Notes: generated from the letters alone by a model not told the origin. A stretch of 64,000 bases of DNA from Luzula sylvatica (GCA_946800325.1 OX326956.1:21550356-21614355), one strand, 5' to 3'. Shown: positions 24,580-37,733, numbered from the stretch's first letter. Made by a program: numbers and translations.

Positions 24580-27061
24580 CAAAACAAGATTTTAGCGCTT
24601 TGAGGAGTTCAAATAACATGTTTTTAGATCATTTGTATCGTATCTTTTACTACATAACTTTTCACCAAATTTCACAAACACTAAGAAAGTTTGTTTTTCG
24701 ATTCAAAACAAGATTTTACCGCTTTGAGGAGCTCAAATAACTTGTTTTTAGATCATTTGTATCGTTATCTTTTACTACGTAACTTTTCACCAAATTTCAC
24801 AAACACTAAGAAAGTTTGTTTTTCGATTCAAAACAAGATTTTATCGCTTTGAGGAGTTCAAATAACGTGTTTTTAGATCATTTGTATCGTATCTTTTACT
24901 ACATAACTTTTCACCAAATTTCACAAACGCTAAGAAAGTTTGTTTTTCGATTCAAAACAAGATTTTAACGCTTTGAGTAGTTCAAATAACGTGTTTTTAG
25001 ATCATTTGTATCGTATCTTTTACTACATAACTTTTCACCAAATTTCACAAACACTAAGAAAGTTTGTTTTTCGATTCAAAACAAGATTTTAACGCTGTGA
25101 GGAGCTCAAATAACTTGTTTTTAGATCATTTGTATCGTATCTTTTACTACGTAATTTTTCACCAAATTTCACAAACACTAAGAAAGTTTGTTTTTCGATT
25201 CAAAACAAGATTTTAGCGCTTTGAGGAGTTCAAATAACATGTTTTTAGATCATTTGTATGGTATCCTTTACTACATAAATTTTCACCAAATTTCACAAAC
25301 ACTACGAAAGTTTGTTTTTCGATTCAAAACAAGATTTTAACGCTTTGAGGAGTCCAAATAACGTGTTTTTAGATCATTTGTATCGTATCTTTTACTACAT
25401 AACTTTTCACCAAATTTCACAAACACTAAGAAAGTTTGTTTTTCGATTCAAAAGAAGCTTTGAACGCTTTGAGGAGGTCAAATAACGTGTTTTTAGATCA
25501 TTTGTATCGTATCTTTTACTACATAACTTTTCACCAAATTTCACAAACACTAATAAAGTTTGTTTTTCGATTCAAAACAAGATTTTAGCGCTTTGTGGAG
25601 CTCACATAACCTGTTTTTAGTTCATTTGTATCGTATCTTTTACTACGTAACTTTTCACCAAATTTCACAAACACTGAGAAAGTTTGTTTTTCGATTCAAA
25701 ACAAGATTTTAGCGCATTGAGGAGTTCAAATAACGTGTTTTTAGATCATTTGTATCGTATCTTTTACTACATAACTTTTCATCAAATTTTACAAACCCAC
25801 AGAAAAAATTGTTTTTCGATTCAAAACAAGATTTTAACGCTTTGAGGAGTTCAAATAACGTGTTTTTAGATCATTTGTATCGTATCTTTTACTACATAAC
25901 TTTTCACCAAATTTTACAAACACTAAGAAAGTTTGTTTTTCGATTCAAAACAAGATTTTAACGCTATGAGGAGCTCAAATAACTTGTTTTTAGATCATTT
26001 GTATCGTATCTTTTACTACGTAATTTTTCACCAAATTTCACAAACACTAAGAAAGTTTGTTTTTCGATTCAAAACAAGATTTTAGCGCTTTGAGGAGTTC
26101 AAATAACATGTTTTTAGATCATTTGTATCGTATCTTTTACTACATAAATTTTCACCAAATTTCACAAACACTACGAAAGTTTGTTTTTCGATTCAAAACA
26201 AGATTTTAACGCTTTGAGGAGTTCAAATAATGTGTTTTTAGATGATTTGTATCGTATCTTTTACTACATAACTTTTCACCAAATTTCACAAACACTAAGA
26301 AAGTTTGTTTTTCGATTCAAAACAAGATTTTAACGCTTTGGGTAGTTCAAATAACGTGTTTTTAGATCATTTGTATCGTATCTTTTACTACATAACTTTT
26401 CACCAAATTTCACAAACACTAAGAAATTTTGTTTTTCGATTCAAAACAAGATTTTAACGCTTTGAGGAGCTCAAATAACTTGTTTTTAGATATTTGTATC
26501 GTATCTTTTACTGCGTAACTTTTCACCAAATTTCACAAACACTAAGAAAGTTTGTTTTTCGATTCAAAACAAGATTTTAGCGCTTTGAGGAGTTCAAATA
26601 ACATGTTTTTAGATTAGCTGTATCATATCTTTTACAACATAACTTTTCACCAAATTTCACAAACTTTACGAAAGTTTGTTTTTCGATTCAAAACAAGATT
26701 TTAACGCTTTGAGGAGTTCAAATAACGTATTTTCAGATCATTTGTATCGTATCTTCTACTACATAACTTTTCACCAAATTTCACACACACTAAGAAAGTT
26801 TGTTTTTCGATCCAAAACAAGAATTTAACGCATTGAGGTGTTCAAATAACGTGTTTTTAGATCATTTGTATCGTATCTTTTACTACATAACTTTTCACTA
26901 AAGTTCACAAACACTAAGAAAGTTTGTTTTTCAATTCAAAACAAGCTTTGATCGCTTTGAGGATCTCAAATACCGTGTTTTTAGATCATTTGTATCGATA
27001 TCTTTTACTACATAACTTTTCACCAAATTTCACAAACACTAAGAAAGTTTGTTTTTCGATT
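24580..27061 (+). repeat. 20-monomer HOR, first copy (2482 bp)
   Basis: Matches the next 2482 bp so closely that every distinctive variant I checked is present in both copies: ttttaccgc (24719/27201 for its cc), tatggtatcc (25257/27739), the odd acaaacccacag monomer near 25.79 and 28.27 kb, the palindrome (26659/29141) and cgatccaaaac (26811/29293). The left edge is set by gatcc against gattc at 24579/27061. Such close identity implies a very recent duplication or an assembly duplication. Confidence 0.9.
26659..26679. repeat. Palindromic monomer variant in first 2482-bp copy
   Basis: Perfect arms, without the five-base loss (acaacataac intact upstream), so of the left-HOR rather than the A/B/C lineage. 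Confidence 0.9.
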
Positions 27062-29558
27062 CAAAACAAGATTTTAGCGCTTTGAGGAGTTCAAATAACA
27101 TGTTTTTAGATCATTTGTATCGTATCTTTTACTACATAACTTTTCACCAAATTTCACAAACACTAAGAAAGTTTGTTTTTCGATTCAAAACAAGATTTTA
27201 CCGCTTTGAGGAGCTCAAATAACTTGTTTTTAGATCATTTGTATCGTTATCTTTTACTACGTAACTTTTCACCAAATTTCACAAACACTAAGAAAGTTTG
27301 TTTTTCGATTCAAAACAAGATTTTATCGCTTTGAGGAGTTCAAATAACGTGTTTTTAGATCATTTGTATCGTATCTTTTACTACATAACTTTTCACCAAA
27401 TTTCACAAACGCTAAGAAAGTTTGTTTTTCGATTCAAAACAAGATTTTAACGCTTTGAGTAGTTCAAATAACGTGTTTTTAGATCATTTGTATCGTATCT
27501 TTTACTACATAACTTTTCACCAAATTTCACAAACACTAAGAAAGTTTGTTTTTCGATTCAAAACAAGATTTTAACGCTGTGAGGAGCTCAAATAACTTGT
27601 TTTTAGATCATTTGTATCGTATCTTTTACTACGTAATTTTTCACCAAATTTCACAAACACTAAGAAAGTTTGTTTTTCGATTCAAAACAAGATTTTAGCG
27701 CTTTGAGGAGTTCAAATAACATGTTTTTAGATCATTTGTATGGTATCCTTTACTACATAAATTTTCACCAAATTTCACAAACACTACGAAAGTTTGTTTT
27801 TCGATTCAAAACAAGATTTTAACGCTTTGAGGAGTCCAAATAACGTGTTTTTAGATCATTTGTATCGTATCTTTTACTACATAACTTTTCACCAAATTTC
27901 ACAAACACTAAGAAAGTTTGTTTTTCGATTCAAAAGAAGCTTTGAACGCTTTGAGGAGGTCAAATAACGTGTTTTTAGATCATTTGTATCGTATCTTTTA
28001 CTACATAACTTTTCACCAAATTTCACAAACACTAATAAAGTTTGTTTTTCGATTCAAAACAAGATTTTAGCGCTTTGTGGAGCTCACATAACCTGTTTTT
28101 AGTTCATTTGTATCGTATCTTTTACTACGTAACTTTTCACCAAATTTCACAAACACTGAGAAAGTTTGTTTTTCGATTCAAAACAAGATTTTAGCGCATT
28201 GAGGAGTTCAAATAACGTGTTTTTAGATCATTTGTATCGTATCTTTTACTACATAACTTTTCATCAAATTTTACAAACCCACAGAAAAAATTGTTTTTCG
28301 ATTCAAAACAAGATTTTAACGCTTTGAGGAGTTCAAATAACGTGTTTTTAGATCATTTGTATCGTATCTTTTACTACATAACTTTTCACCAAATTTTACA
28401 AACACTAAGAAAGTTTGTTTTTCGATTCAAAACAAGATTTTAACGCTATGAGGAGCTCAAATAACTTGTTTTTAGATCATTTGTATCGTATCTTTTACTA
28501 CGTAATTTTTCACCAAATTTCACAAACACTAAGAAAGTTTGTTTTTCGATTCAAAACAAGATTTTAGCGCTTTGAGGAGTTCAAATAACATGTTTTTAGA
28601 TCATTTGTATCGTATCTTTTACTACATAAATTTTCACCAAATTTCACAAACACTACGAAAGTTTGTTTTTCGATTCAAAACAAGATTTTAACGCTTTGAG
28701 GAGTTCAAATAATGTGTTTTTAGATGATTTGTATCGTATCTTTTACTACATAACTTTTCACCAAATTTCACAAACACTAAGAAAGTTTGTTTTTCGATTC
28801 AAAACAAGATTTTAACGCTTTGGGTAGTTCAAATAACGTGTTTTTAGATCATTTGTATCGTATCTTTTACTACATAACTTTTCACCAAATTTCACAAACA
28901 CTAAGAAATTTTGTTTTTCGATTCAAAACAAGATTTTAACGCTTTGAGGAGCTCAAATAACTTGTTTTTAGATATTTGTATCGTATCTTTTACTGCGTAA
29001 CTTTTCACCAAATTTCACAAACACTAAGAAAGTTTGTTTTTCGATTCAAAACAAGATTTTAGCGCTTTGAGGAGTTCAAATAACATGTTTTTAGATTAGC
29101 TGTATCATATCTTTTACAACATAACTTTTCACCAAATTTCACAAACTTTACGAAAGTTTGTTTTTCGATTCAAAACAAGATTTTAACGCTTTGAGGAGTT
29201 CAAATAACGTATTTTCAGATCATTTGTATCGTATCTTCTACTACATAACTTTTCACCAAATTTCACACACACTAAGAAAGTTTGTTTTTCGATCCAAAAC
29301 AAGAATTTAACGCATTGAGGTGTTCAAATAACGTGTTTTTAGATCATTTGTATCGTATCTTTTACTACATAACTTTTCACTAAAGTTCACAAACACTAAG
29401 AAAGTTTGTTTTTCAATTCAAAACAAGCTTTGATCGCTTTGAGGATCTCAAATACCGTGTTTTTAGATCATTTGTATCGATATCTTTTACTACATAACTT
29501 TTCACCAAATTTCACAAACACTAAGAAAGTTTGTTTTTCGATTCAAAACAAGATTTTA
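27062..29558 (+). repeat. 20-monomer HOR, second copy (2482 bp)
   Basis: Second member of the 2482-bp tandem pair. The match with the first copy stops at 29559, where ttatcgc stands against ttagcgc at 27077. Its inner part also pairs with 32.1-33.97 kb at offsets of 4462-4464 bp, so the recent 20-monomer duplication was built from a unit that already existed elsewhere in the array. Confidence 0.9.
29141..29161. repeat. Palindromic monomer variant in second 2482-bp copy
   Basis: Partner of 26659-26679 at +2482, also without the five-base loss. Confidence 0.9.
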
Positions 29559-32126
29559 TCGCTTTGAGGAGTTCAAATAACGTGTTTTTAGATCATTTGT
29601 ATCGTATCTTTTACTACATAACTTTTCACCAAATTTCACAAACACTAAGAAAGTTTGTTTTTCGATTCAAAACAAGATTTTAACGCTTTGAGTAGTTCAA
29701 ATAACGTGTTTTTAGATCATTTGTATCGTATCTTTTACTACATAACTTTTCACCAAATTTCACAAACACTAAGAAAGTTTGTTTTTCGATTCAAAACAAG
29801 ATTGTAACGCTGTGAGGAGCTCAAATAACTTGTTTTTAGATCATTTGTATCGTATCTTTTACTACGTAATTTTTCACCAAATTTCACAAACACTAAGAAA
29901 GTTTGTTTTTCGATTCAAAAGAAGCTTTGAACGCTTTGAGGAGCACAAATAACGTGTTTTTAGATCATTTGTATTGTATCTTTTACTACATAACTTTTCA
30001 CCAAATTTCACAAACACTAATAATATTTGTTTTTCGATTCAAAACAAGATTTTAACGCTTTGAGGAGCTCACATAACGTGTTTTTAATTCATTTGTATCG
30101 TTTCTTTTACTACGTACCTTTTCACCAAATTTCACAAACACTAAGAAAGTTTTTTTTCGATTAAAAACAAGATTTTAGCGCTTTGAGGAGTTCCAATAAC
30201 GTGTTTTTAGATCATTTGTATCGTATCTTTTACTACATAACTTTTCACCAAATTTTACAAACACTAAGAAAGTTTGTTTTTCGATTCAAAACAAGATTTT
30301 ATCGCTTTGAGGAGTTCAAATAACGTGTTTTTAGATCATTTGTATCGTATCTTTTACTACATAACTTTTCACCAAATTTCACAAACACTAAGAAAGTTTG
30401 TTTTTCGATTCAAAACAAGATTTTAACGCTTTGATTAGTTCAAATAACGTGTTTTTAGATCATTTGTATCGTATCTTTTACTACATAACTTTTCACCAAA
30501 TTTCACAAACACTGAGAAAGTTTGTTTTTCGATTCAAAACAAGATTTTAACGCTTTGAGTAGTTCAAATAACGTGTTTTTAGATCATTTGTATCGTATCT
30601 TTAACTACATAACTTTTCACCAAATTTCACAAACACTAAGAAAGTTTGTTTTTCGATTCAAAACAAGATTTTAACGCTTTGGGTAGTTCAAATAACGTGT
30701 TTTTAGATCATTTGTATCGTATCTTTTACTACATAACTTTTCACCAAATTTCACAAACACTAAGAAAGTTTGTTTTTCGATTCAAAACAAGATTTTAACG
30801 CTTTAAGGAGCTCAAATAACTTGTTTTTAGATATTTGTATCGTATCTTTTACTACATAACTTTTCACCAAGTTTCACAAACATTACGAAAGTTTGTTTTT
30901 CGATTCAAAACAAGATTTTAACGCTTTGAGGAGTTCAAATAACGTGTTTTTAGATCATTTGTATCGTATCTTTTACTACATAACTTTTCACCAAGTTTCA
31001 CAAACACAAAGAAAGTTTGTTTTTCGATTCAAAACAAGATTTTAACGCTTTGAGTAGTTCAAATAACGTGTTTTTAGATCATTTGTATCGTATCTTTTAC
31101 TACGTAACTTTTCACCAAATTTCACAAGCACTAAGAAAGTTTGTTTTTCGATTCAAAACTAGATTTTAACGCCTTGAGGAGCTCAAATAACTTGTTTTTA
31201 GATCATTTGTATCGTATCTTTTACTACGTAACTTTTCACCAAATTTCACAAACACTAAGAAAGTTTGTTTTTCGATTTAAAACAAGATTTTAGCGCTTTG
31301 AGGAGTTCAAATAACATGTTTTTAGATCATTTGTATCGTATCTTTTACTACATAACTTTTCACCAAGTTTCACAAACACTAAGAAAGTTTGTTTTTCGAT
31401 TCAAAACAAGATTTTAACGCTTTGAGTAGTTCAAATAACGTGTTTTTAGATCATTTGTATCGTATCTTTTACTACGTAACTTTTCACCAAATTTCACAAA
31501 CACTAAGAAAGTTTGTTTTTCGATCCAAAACAAGATTTTAGCGCTTTGAGGAGTTCAAATAACATGTTTTTAGATCATTTGTATCGTATCTTTTACTACA
31601 TAACTTTTCACCAAATTTCACAAACACTAAGAAAGTTTGTTTTTCGATTCAAAACAAGATTTTACCGCTTTGGGGAGCTCAAATAACTTGTTTTTAGATC
31701 ATTTGTATCGTTATCTTTTACTACGTAACTTTTCACCAAATTTCACAAACACTAAGAAAGTTTGTTTTTCGATTCAAAACAAGATTTTATCGCTTTGAGG
31801 AGTTCAAATAACGTGTTTTTAGATCATTTGTATCGTATCTTTTACTACATAACTTTTCACCAAATTTCACAAACACTAAGAAAGTTTGTTTTTCGATTCA
31901 AAACAAGATTTTAACGCTTTGAGTAGTTCAAATAACGTGTTTTTAGATCATTTGTATCGTATCTTTTACTACATAACTTTTCACCAAATTTCACAAACAC
32001 TAAGAAAGTTTGTTTTTCGATTCAAAACAAGATTGTAACGCTGTGAGGAGCTCAAATAACTTGTTTTTAGATCATTTGTATCGTATCTTTTACTACGTAA
32101 TTTTTCACCAAATTTCACAAACACTA
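29559..32126 (+). repeat. Mosaic of two HOR families
   Basis: The part at 29.9-30.96 kb matches 34.37-35.42 kb at an offset of 4462 bp: gagcac lies at 29941 and 34403, ctttaagg at 30801 and 35263. From about 30.96 kb on, the variant string instead matches 24.0-25.8 kb at an offset of 6946 bp: caaacacaaag near 24.06 and 31.00 kb, and ttttaccgc with its cc at 24719 and 31665. The switch is in register with the 124-bp unit, as expected for exchange between homologous monomers. Confidence 0.78.
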
Positions 32127-34975
32127 AGAAAGTTTGTTTTTCGATTCAAAACAAGATTTTAGCGCTTTGAGGAGTTCAAATAACATGTTTTTAGATCATT
32201 TGTATGGTATCCTTTACTACATAAATTTTCACCAAATTTCACAAACACTACGAAAGTTTGTTTTTCGATTCAAAACAAGATTTTAACGCTTTGAGGAGTC
32301 CAAATAACGTGTTTTTAGATCATTTGTATCGTATCTTTTACAACATAACTTTTCACCAAATTTCACAAACACTAAGAAAGTTTGTTTTTCGATTCAAAAG
32401 AAGCTTTGAACGCTTTGAGGAGGTCAAATAACGTGTTTTTAGATCATTTGTATCGTATCTTTTACTACATAACTTTTCACCAAATTTCACAAACACTAAT
32501 AAAGTTTGTTTTTCGATTCAAAACAAGATTTTAGCGCTTTGTGGAGCTCACATAACCTGTTTTTAGTTCATTTGTATCGTATCTTTTACTACGTAACTTT
32601 TCACCAAATTTCACAAACACTGAGAAAGTTTGTTTTTCGATTCAAAACAAGATTTTAGCGCATTGAGGAGTTCAAATAACGTGTTTTTAGATCATTTGTA
32701 TCGTATCTTTTACTACATAACTTTTCATCAAATTTTACAAACACAAAGAAAATTGTTTTTCGATTCAAAACAAGATTTTAACGCTTTGAGGAGTTCAAAT
32801 AACGTGTTTTTAGATCATTTGTATCGTATCTTTTACTACATAACTTTTCACCAAATTTTACAAACACTAAGAAAGTTTGTTTTTCGATTCAAAACAAGAT
32901 TTTAACGCTATGAGGAGCTCAAATAACTTGTTTTTAGATCATTTGTATCGTATCTTTTACTACGTAATTTTTCACCAAATTTCACAAACACTAAGAAAGT
33001 TTGTTTTTCGATTCAAAACAAGATTTTAGCGCTTTGAGGAGTTCAAATAACATGTTTTTAGATCATTTGTATCGTATCTTTTACTACATAAATTTTCACC
33101 AAATTTCACAAACACTACGAAAGTTTGTTTTTCGATTCAAAACAAGATTTTAACGCTTTGAGGAGTTCAAATAATGTGTTTTTAGATGATTTGTATCGTA
33201 TCTTTTACTACATAACTTTTCACCAAATTTCACAAACACTAAGAAAGTTTGTTTTTCGATTCAAAACAAGATTTTAACGCTTTGGGTAGTTCAAATAACG
33301 TGTTTTTAGATCATTTGTATCGTATCTTTTACTACATAACTTTTCACCAAATTTCACAAACACTAAGAAAGTTTGTTTTTCGATTCAAAACAAGATTTTA
33401 ACGCTTTGAGGAGCTCAAATAACTTGTTTTTAGATATTTGTATCGTATATTTTACTGCGTAACTTTTCACCAAATTTCACAAACACTAAGAAAGTTTGTT
33501 TTTCGATTCAAAACAAGATTTTAGCGCTTTGAGGAGTTAAAATAACATGTTTTTAGATTAGCTGTATCATATCTTTTACAACATAACTTTTCACCAAATT
33601 TCACAAACTTTACGAAAGTTTGTTTTCCGATTCAAAACAAGATTTTAACGCTTTGAGGAGTTCAAATAACGTATTTTCAGATCATTTGTATCGTATCTTC
33701 TACTACATAACTTTTCACCAAATTTCACACACACTAAGAAAGTTTGTTTTTCGATTCAAAACAAGAATTTAACGCATTGAGGTGTTCAAATAACGTGTTT
33801 TTAGATCATTTGTATCGTATCTTTTACTTCATAACTTTTCACCAAAGTTCACAAACACTAAGAAAGTTTGTTTTTCAATTCAAAACAAGCTTTGAACGCT
33901 TTGAGGATCTCAAATACCGTGTTTTTAGATCATTTGTATCGATATCTTTTACTACATAACTTTTCACCAAATTTCACAAACACTAATAAAGTTTGTTTTT
34001 CGATTCAAAACAAGGTTTTAACGCTGTGAGGAGCTCAAATAACTTGTTTTTAGATCATTTGTATCGTATCTTTTACTACGTAATTTTTCACCAAATTTCA
34101 TAAACACTAAGAAAGTTTGTTTTTCGATTCAAAACAAGATTTTAGCGCTTTGAGGAGTTCAAATAACATGTTTTTAGATCATTTGTATCGTATCTTTTAC
34201 TACATAAATTTTCACCAAATTACACAAACACTACGAAAGTTTGTTTTTCGATTCAAAACAAGATTTTAACGCTTTGAGGAGTCCAAATAACGTGTTTTTA
34301 GATCATTTGTATCGTATCTTTTACTACATAACTTTTCACCAAATTTCACAAACACTAAGAAAGTTTGTTTTTCGATTCAAAAGAAGCTTTGAACGCTTTG
34401 AGGAGCACAAATAACGTGTTTTTAGATCATTTGTATTGTATCTTTTACTACATAACTTTTCACCAAATTTCACAAACACTAATAATATTTGTTTTTCGAT
34501 TCAAAACAAGATTTTAACGCTTTGAGGAGCTCACATAACGTGTTTTTAGTTCATTTGTATCGTTTCTTTTACTACGTAACTTTTCACCAAATTTCACAAA
34601 CACTAAGAAAGTTTTTTTTCGATTAAAAACAAGATTTTAGCGCTTTGAGGAGTTCCAATAACGTGTTTTTAGATCATTTGTATCGTATCTTTTACTACAT
34701 AACTTTTCACCAAATTTTACAAACACTAAGAAAGTTTGTTTTTCGATTCAAAACAAGATTTTATCGCTTTGAGGAGTTCAAATAACGTGTTTTTAGATCA
34801 TTTGTATCGTATCTTTTACTACATAACTTTTCACCAAATTTCACAAACACTAAAAAAGTTTGTTTTTCGATTCAAAACAAGATTTTAACGCTTTGATTAG
34901 TTCAAATAACGTGTTTTTAGATCATTTGTATCGTATCTTTTACTACATAACTTTTCACCAAATTTCACAAACACT
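32127..34975 (+). repeat. Distant copy of 1800-4648
   Basis: Same order of variants as 1800-4648, with scattered substitutions such as tattgtatc near 34434 and gttttccg after the palindrome at 33603. It is also one member of a pair with an offset of about 4463 bp: the tatggtatcc marker lies at 27739 and 32203, and the palindrome at 29141 and 33603. Confidence 0.83.
33603..33623. repeat. Palindromic monomer variant, distant copy
   Basis: Partner of 3276-3296 at +30,327. Just downstream the T run is interrupted (gttttccg), a private change. Confidence 0.9.
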
Positions 34976-35425
34976 GAGAAAGTTTGTTTTTCGATTCAAA
35001 ACAAGATTTTAACGCTTTGAGTAGTTCAAATAACGTGTTTTTAGATCATTTGTATCGTATCTTTAACTACATAACTTTTCACCAAATTTCACAAACACTA
35101 AGAAAGTTTGTTTTTCGATTCAAAACAAGATTTTAACGCTTTGGGTAGTTCAAATAACGTGTTTTTAGATCATTTGTATCGTATCTTTTACTACATAACT
35201 TTTCAACAAATTTCACAAACACTAAGAAAGTTTGTTTTTCGATTCAAAACAAGATTTTAACGCTTTAAGGAGCTCAAATAACTTGTTTTTAGATATTTGT
35301 ATCGTATCTTTTACTACATAACTTTTCACCGAGTTTCACAAACATTACGAAAGTTTGTTTTTCGATTCAAAACAAGATTTTAACGCTTTGAGGAGTTCAA
35401 ATAACGTGTTTTTAGATCATTTGTA
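34976..35425 (+). repeat. Tail of the 4462-bp-offset copy, ending at an irregular junction
   Basis: Continues the match with 30.5-30.96 kb (ctttaagg at 30801 and 35263; gatattt monomer following). It stops abruptly inside a monomer, after the first two bases of the tatcg landmark, where the sequence jumps into another HOR. Confidence 0.78.
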
Positions 35426-35456
35426 GGGCATAAATAACTTGTTTTTAGATCATTTG
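35424..35456 (+). other. Out-of-register recombination junction (33-bp truncated unit)
   Basis: The tatcg landmark expected at 35424 stops after ta and continues as gggcataaataac, so the next tatcg is only 33 bp later (35457). Left of the joint the sequence follows the 4462-bp partner (30963); right of it, HOR A from 11423. The parents share no bases at the joint itself, although a tttg lies just before it in both. This looks like end joining rather than exchange between aligned monomers. Confidence 0.87.
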
Positions 35457-36995
35457 TATCGTATCTTTTACTACATAACTTTTCACCAAATTTCACAAAC
35501 ACTAATAAAGTTTGTTTTTCGATTCAAAACAAGATTTTAACGCTTTGAGGAGCTCACATAACGTGTTTTTAGATCATTTGTATCGTTATCTTTTACTACG
35601 TAACTTTTCACCAAATTACACAAACACTAAGAAAGTTTGTTTTTCGATTCAAAACAAGACTTTATCGCTTTGAGGAGTTCAAATAACGTGTTTTTGGATC
35701 ATTTGTATCGTATCTTTTACTACATAACTTTTCACCAAATTTCACAAACACTAAGAAAGTTTGTTTTTCGATTCAAAACAAGATTTTTACGCTTTGAGTA
35801 GTTCAAATAACGTGTTTTTAGATCATTTGTATCGTATCTTTTACTACATAACTTTTCACCAAATTTCACAAACACTAAGAAAGTTTGTTTTTCGATTCAA
35901 AACAAGATTTTAATGCTTTGAGTAGTTCAAATAACGTGTTTTTAGATCATTTGTATCGTATCTTTAACTACAGAACTTTTCACCAAATTTCACAAACACT
36001 AATAAAGTTTGTTTTTCGATTCAAAACAAGATTTTAACGCTGTGAGGAGCTCAAATAACTTGTTTTTAGATCATTTGTATCGTATCTTTAACTACGTAAT
36101 TTTTCACCAAATTTCACAAACACTAAGAAAGTTTGTTTTTCGATTCAAAACAAGATTTTAGCGCTTTGAGGAGTTCAAATAACATGTTTTTAGATCATTT
36201 GTATCGTATCTTTTACTACATAAATTTGCACCAAATTTCACAAACACTACGAAAGTTTGTTTTTCTATTCAAAACAAGATTTTAACGCTTTGAGGAGTCA
36301 AAATAACGTGTTTTTAGATCATTTGTATCGTATCTTTTACTACATAACTTTTCACCAAATTTCACAAACACTAAGAATGTTTGTTTTTCGATTCAAAAGA
36401 AGCTTTGAACGCTTAGAGGAGCTCAAATAACGTGTTTTTAGATCATTTGTATCGTATCTTTTACTACATAACTTTTCACCAAATTTCACAAACACTAATA
36501 ATATTTGTCTTTCGATTCAAAACAAGATTTTAATGCTTTGAGGAGCTCACATAACGTGTTTTTAGTTCATTTGTATCGTTTCTTTTACTACGTAACTTTT
36601 CACCAAATTTCACAAACACTAAGAAAGTTTGTTTTTCGATTCAAAACAAGATTTTAGCGCTTTGAGGAGTTCCAATAACGTGTTTTTAGATCATTTGTAT
36701 CGTATCTTTTACTACATAACTTTTCACCAAATTTTACAAACACTAAGAAAGTTTGTTTTTCGATTCAAAACAAGATTTTATCGCTTTGAGGAGTTCAAAT
36801 AACGTGTTTTTAGATCATTTGTATCGTATCTTTTACTACATAACTTTTCACCAAATTTCACAAACACTAAGAAAGTTTGTTTTTCGATTCAAAACAAGAT
36901 TTTAACGCTTTGAGTAGTTCAAATAACGTGTTTTTAGATCATTTGTATCGTATCTTTTACTACATAACTTTTCACCAAATTTCACAAACACTAAG

Positions 36996-37024
36996 AAAGT
37001 TTGTTTTTACGAAAGTTTGTTTTT
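36996..37024 (+). repeat. 16-bp internal duplication in the displaced A-type segment
   Basis: Partner of 12993 at +24,003, confirming that 35.43-37.73 kb derives from the A/B/C lineage. None is seen further right. Confidence 0.9.
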
Positions 37025-37489
37025 CGATTCAACACAAGATTTTAACGCTTTGAGGAGTTCAAATAACGTGTATTTAGATCATTTGTATCGTATCTTTTAC
37101 TACATAACTTTTCACCAAATTTCACAAACACTAAGAAAGTTTGTTTTTCGATTCAAAACAAGATTTTAACACTTTGGGTAGTTCAAATAACGTGTTTTTA
37201 GATCATTTGTATCGTATCTTTTACTACATAACTTTTCACCAAATTTCACAAACACTAAGAAAGTTTGTTTTTCGATTCAAAACAAGATTTTAACGCTTTG
37301 AGGAGCTCAAATAACTTGTTTTTAGATATTTGTATCGTATCTTTTACTGCGTAACTTTTCACCAAATTTCACAAACACTAAGAAAGTTTGTTTTTTGATT
37401 CAAAACAAGATTTTAGCGCTTTGAGGAGTTCAAATAACATGTTTTTAGATTAGTTGTATCATATCTTTTACAACATTTCACCAAATTTC

Positions 37490-37510
37490 ACAAACTTTAC
37501 GAAAGTTTGT
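37490..37510. repeat. Last palindromic monomer variant in the window
   Basis: Partner of 13487 at +24,003 and sharing its five-base loss (37470). I find no perfect 9-bp-arm copy in the remaining 26 kb. Confidence 0.88.
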
Positions 37511-37733
37511 TTTTCGATTCAAAACAAGATTTTAACGCTTTGAGGAGTTCAAATAACGTGTTTTCAGATCATTTGTATCGTATCTTCTACTACATAACTT
37601 TTCACCAAATTTCACAAACACTAAGAAAGTTTGTTTTTCGATTCAAAACAAGAATTTAACGCATTGAGGTGTTCAAATAACGTGTTTTTAGATCATTTGT
37701 ATCGTATCTTTTACTACATAACTTTTCACCAAA

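Larger units (their letters stand above)
20275..24626 (+). repeat. HOR copy C, 35 monomers (4352 bp)
   Basis: Copy of 15923-20274. Markers at the 4352-bp offset are the tatattt variant (20284), the 16-bp duplication (21574), the palindrome (22068) and the catagagtag monomer (23606). Substitutions between B and C are few, for example near 19740 (aatttaacg in B, attttaacg in C). After the end the next unit does not restart with the tatattt monomer; the 2482-bp series follows. Confidence 0.87.
35426..37733 (+). repeat. Partial copy of HOR A (offset 24,003 bp)
   Basis: Matches 11423-13730 at a constant offset of 24,003 bp. Shared markers are the gggcataa variant (unique here to the A/B type), the 16-bp duplication (12993 and 36996), the five-base loss (13467 and 37470) and the palindrome (13487 and 37490). 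Substitutions are scattered, for example tttttctattc near 36262 and tttgcacc near 36228. The match stops at 37734, where aaatttt replaces aaagttc. Confidence 0.85.
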
